From assembly GCA_944385775.1 (NCBI GenBank), contig CALWYM010000019.1, positions 1 to 7,974 on the forward strand: a stretch of 7,974 nt of DNA, written 5' to 3'. This document shows positions 6,799 through 7,974 of this stretch, one piece after another. The position numbers were made by a program, and so were the translations under genes. Numbering within the stretch: the first letter of the stretch is position 1; each line of letters begins with the position of its first letter. The notes below the pieces were generated by a model. The model made no database searches. It saw only the letters and a list, made by a program, of their open reading frames with translations, and was not told where the DNA came from. This DNA comes from an uncultured Oscillospiraceae bacterium (lineage in GTDB: Bacteria > Bacillota > Clostridia > Oscillospirales > Oscillospiraceae).

Positions 6799-7314
6799 TT
6801 AATTTTTTCTGATTTTATTTGAGATTCTATTCAAATAAAAGGCAATTACCTGATTTAATCCAACATCAAAAACTATGAAAACCACTGTTGCAAACGGAAA
6901 AAGCACAAAATAACTGTTTCCCAAAATCGTCATATCAAAAACTGTTACAGAGAATAAAAACAATAGCAGCGAAAGGCTTAGATTAAAAAAACAAATCTTC
7001 AGCAAAAAACCTGCTACTCTGGACTTCACTCTTTCTGCAATCAGTTTTACAAGCGGATAAATGCCAAAAAAAGCAATGTAAATCCATACAGCTGAAATAT
7101 CAGGCACAACTATAAACGAAAGTATGCCTGAGCATACATAGACGAGAATACCTGCCCTCGCTCCGTATTCGCAAACTGCCGCAATCACAAAAAGCCCAGC
7201 GACAGCGGAAAGAGCAAGCTGTCCAGTGGGAAACACTGCCGAAATATAAATAAACACAGTAGAAAATGCAGTAAATACCGCGCACAAGGTTACCCTCTTG
7301 ACAGACCTTGACAT
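6799..7314 (-). CDS. Small polytopic membrane protein, ECF S-component-like, function unknown
   Basis: I do not recognise a named family. The 171-aa product is strongly hydrophobic, with about six likely membrane segments near residues 8-27, 33-49, 53-71, 74-90, 101-122 and 135-160, short loops, and a positively charged tail (RISNKIRKN). No signal peptide is needed: the N-terminus MSRSVKR is basic and runs into the first segment, fitting an inside location. A possible signature is FFGIYP (82-87) followed by Lys90 and Glu94. Size, segment number and the opening LCAVFTAFSTVF resemble substrate-binding S components of energy-coupling-factor vitamin transporters, but no ATPase or T component is in the window and no substrate can be proposed. 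The ATG is 4 bp after the J-domain gene stop. AGGTGA at 7319-7324 overlaps that stop and is only 4 nt from the ATG. The short spacing suggests coupled translation. Confidence 0.8.
   Translation of the reverse strand: MSRSVKRVTLCAVFTAFSTVFIYISAVFPTGQLALSAVAGLFVIAAVCEYGARAGILVYVCSGILSFIVVPDISAVWIYIAFFGIYPLVKLIAERVKSRVAGFLLKICFFNLSLSLLLFLFSVTVFDMTILGNSYFVLFPFATVVFIVFDVGLNQVIAFYLNRISNKIRKN
6813..6840. repeat. Perfect 10-bp inverted repeat with 8-nt loop at the gene end
   Basis: The plus strand reads TTTTATTTGA (6813-6822), an 8-nt spacer, then TCAAATAAAA (6831-6840), an exact reverse complement. It lies in the last codons of the membrane-protein gene, ending 12 nt before its stop, and 39-66 nt upstream of yicC. 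On the transcribed strand the hairpin is followed by an A-rich stretch and not by a T-run, so it is not a standard intrinsic terminator. It could be an mRNA-stability or processing hairpin, a protein-binding site, or an AT-rich coincidence. Confidence 0.5.
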
Positions 7315-7318
7315 GACA

Positions 7319-7924
7319 TCACCTGCATCTGCACAACATATCCGCGCACATCATAGCGGTACAAATATCGCACATATCGTTGTTGGACCCCATTGGCACG
7401 CCATAGCCTGTCCTGCCGTACGGGTATCCTCCACCGTTCATCATATTGAAAGCTTGAGTATATTCAGGATTTCCCGGCTCCATCATTACCGCCCTTTGGA
7501 AATAACCCTTTGCCTCCTCAAGCCAGCCTTTTCGGTAATAAACACTGCCCATAAGGAAATTCCACTCGGCATTTCTGTTACTGATGGAATTAAGCATTTG
7601 CTCTGCCCCGGAAATATTGTTTGAATTAATCATCTGGCGAATCTGATAAAATTGCTGGGCGCCTGAGGAAGAACTATATCCGGAGCCACTGTATCCGCTG
7701 CCACCGGCTGATGAGTACCCGCTGCCTCCTTTTCCAGAGCGCATGCGGGTTATAGTATCATACGCCTCATTAATCTGCTTCATTTTTTCCTGAGCCAAGT
7801 CAGCCAGAGGGTTATCGTGATAGTTATCAGGGTGATATTTTCTGGCTAGCTCTCTGTACGCCCTTTTTATTTCATCATCGCTGGCGTTTGGAGATACCCC
7901 CAGAACGCTATATGGATCATTCAT
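7319..7924 (-). CDS. J-domain (DnaJ-like) protein with TPR-like region and Cys-rich tail
   Basis: Residues 1 to about 60 form a J domain: DPYSVLGVSPNASDDEIKRA, then the diagnostic HPD at 31-33 and an INEAYDTI helix. J domains stimulate the ATPase of Hsp70 (DnaK), so this should be a DnaK co-chaperone or adaptor. It is not DnaJ itself, because the CxxCxGxG zinc repeats and substrate domain are absent. Residues 64-88 are a Gly/Ser/Tyr-rich linker. About 92-155 look like TPR-type helical repeats (AEWNFLMGSVYYRKGWLEEA, FQRAVMMEPGNPEY). A Gly/Tyr-rich stretch (164-180) leads to a tail with five cysteines at 185, 188, 193, 198 and 200 (CDIC and CRC), possibly a metal site or membrane-proximal lipid/disulfide site. 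AGGAGG at 7932-7937, 7 nt before the ATG, is the strongest ribosome binding site in the window. Client and location are unknown. Confidence 0.93.
   Translation of the reverse strand: MNDPYSVLGVSPNASDDEIKRAYRELARKYHPDNYHDNPLADLAQEKMKQINEAYDTITRMRSGKGGSGYSSAGGSGYSGSGYSSSSGAQQFYQIRQMINSNNISGAEQMLNSISNRNAEWNFLMGSVYYRKGWLEEAKGYFQRAVMMEPGNPEYTQAFNMMNGGGYPYGRTGYGVPMGSNNDMCDICTAMMCADMLCRCR
7661..7735 (-). repeat. Gly/Ser/Tyr low-complexity linker with SGYS repeats
   Basis: This codes residues 64-88 of the J-domain protein, in which short units of the form SGYS, GSGYS and SGSGYSSSSG recur. It separates the J domain from the TPR-like region and is comparable to the Gly-rich linker that follows J domains in classical DnaJ. 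Such stretches tend to vary in copy number between strains. Confidence 0.7.
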
Positions 7925-7974
7925 CTGTTTTCCTCCTGCATAAGGTTTTGGTTCATTCTTTTCATTTGTTTTTT
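7921..7974 (-). CDS. Possible C-terminal tail of an upstream gene, open at the window edge
   Basis: Seventeen codons are open from the window edge to a TGA at 7921-7923, giving the tail KKQMKRMNQNLMQEENR. The TGA overlaps the ATG of the J-domain gene as ATGA, the same arrangement as def/fmt, which is the main reason to believe it is coding. The residues (Lys/Arg, Asn/Gln, Met, Glu) suit a soluble helical C-terminus. At this length a chance open frame is quite possible, and no family can be named. Confidence 0.35.
   Translation of the reverse strand, partial: KKQMKRMNQNLMQEENR

Noticed and set aside
7100..7285. Second minus-strand open frame inside the membrane-protein gene
   Set aside because: Different frame, short, Cys/Arg-rich and nonsensical compared with the clear hydrophobic-segment pattern of the main frame.
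1..7974. Search for tRNA, rRNA, CRISPR repeats, IS ends, riboswitches and att sites
   Set aside because: All sequence is accounted for by tightly packed minus-strand genes. I saw no spaced direct repeats, cloverleaf-like arms, transposase motifs or intergenic space large enough for a riboswitch.

Overview
The window is a continuous stretch of minus-strand genes. Reading 5'->3' on that strand means going from high to low coordinates. The gene set and order (yicC - remA/DUF370 - gmk - rpoZ - priA - def - fmt - rsmB) is a well-known arrangement of Gram-positive Firmicutes. The short omega subunit beginning MLYPS, RemA itself, strong AGGAGG-type ribosome binding sites, GTG/TTG codons near starts and moderate GC content all fit a Clostridia bacterium. 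The J-domain protein with a Gly/Ser/Tyr-rich linker and Cys-rich tail suggests, by memory rather than by search, the gut Oscillospirales/Ruminococcaceae side of that class.

Layout, in transcription order. 7921-7974 holds a possible C-terminal tail of an upstream gene that runs off the window. 7319-7924 is a J-domain/TPR-like protein. 6799-7314 is a small polytopic membrane protein resembling ECF-transporter S components. 5896-6774 is yicC, 5608-5883 remA, 5037-5615 gmk, 4829-5032 rpoZ, 2562-4805 priA, 2036-2545 def and 1125-2039 fmt. 1-1134 is rsmB, cut by the window edge before its catalytic motif VI. No gap between genes exceeds 24 bp and four junctions overlap, so the block looks like one polycistronic unit with translational coupling. 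No stretch above 300 bp lacks a gene. I found no tRNA, rRNA, CRISPR, IS element, riboswitch or convincing promoter, and no intergenic terminator.

Functionally the block joins information-processing steps: RNA turnover (YicC), a DNA-binding regulator (RemA), guanine nucleotide supply (Gmk), RNA polymerase assembly (omega), replication restart (PriA), N-terminal formyl-Met metabolism (Fmt adds the formyl group to initiator Met-tRNA, Def removes it from the protein), and 16S rRNA methylation (RsmB). The two genes at the promoter-proximal end, a J-domain protein and a membrane protein, are the only accessory-looking part.

I do not see a new defence, mobile or biosynthetic system. The items most worth a second look are the uncharacterised J-domain/membrane-protein pair, a perfect 10-bp inverted repeat at the end of the membrane-protein gene just before yicC, a terminator-like hairpin inside priA, variant helicase motifs in PriA, and the absence of coaBC between rpoZ and priA.
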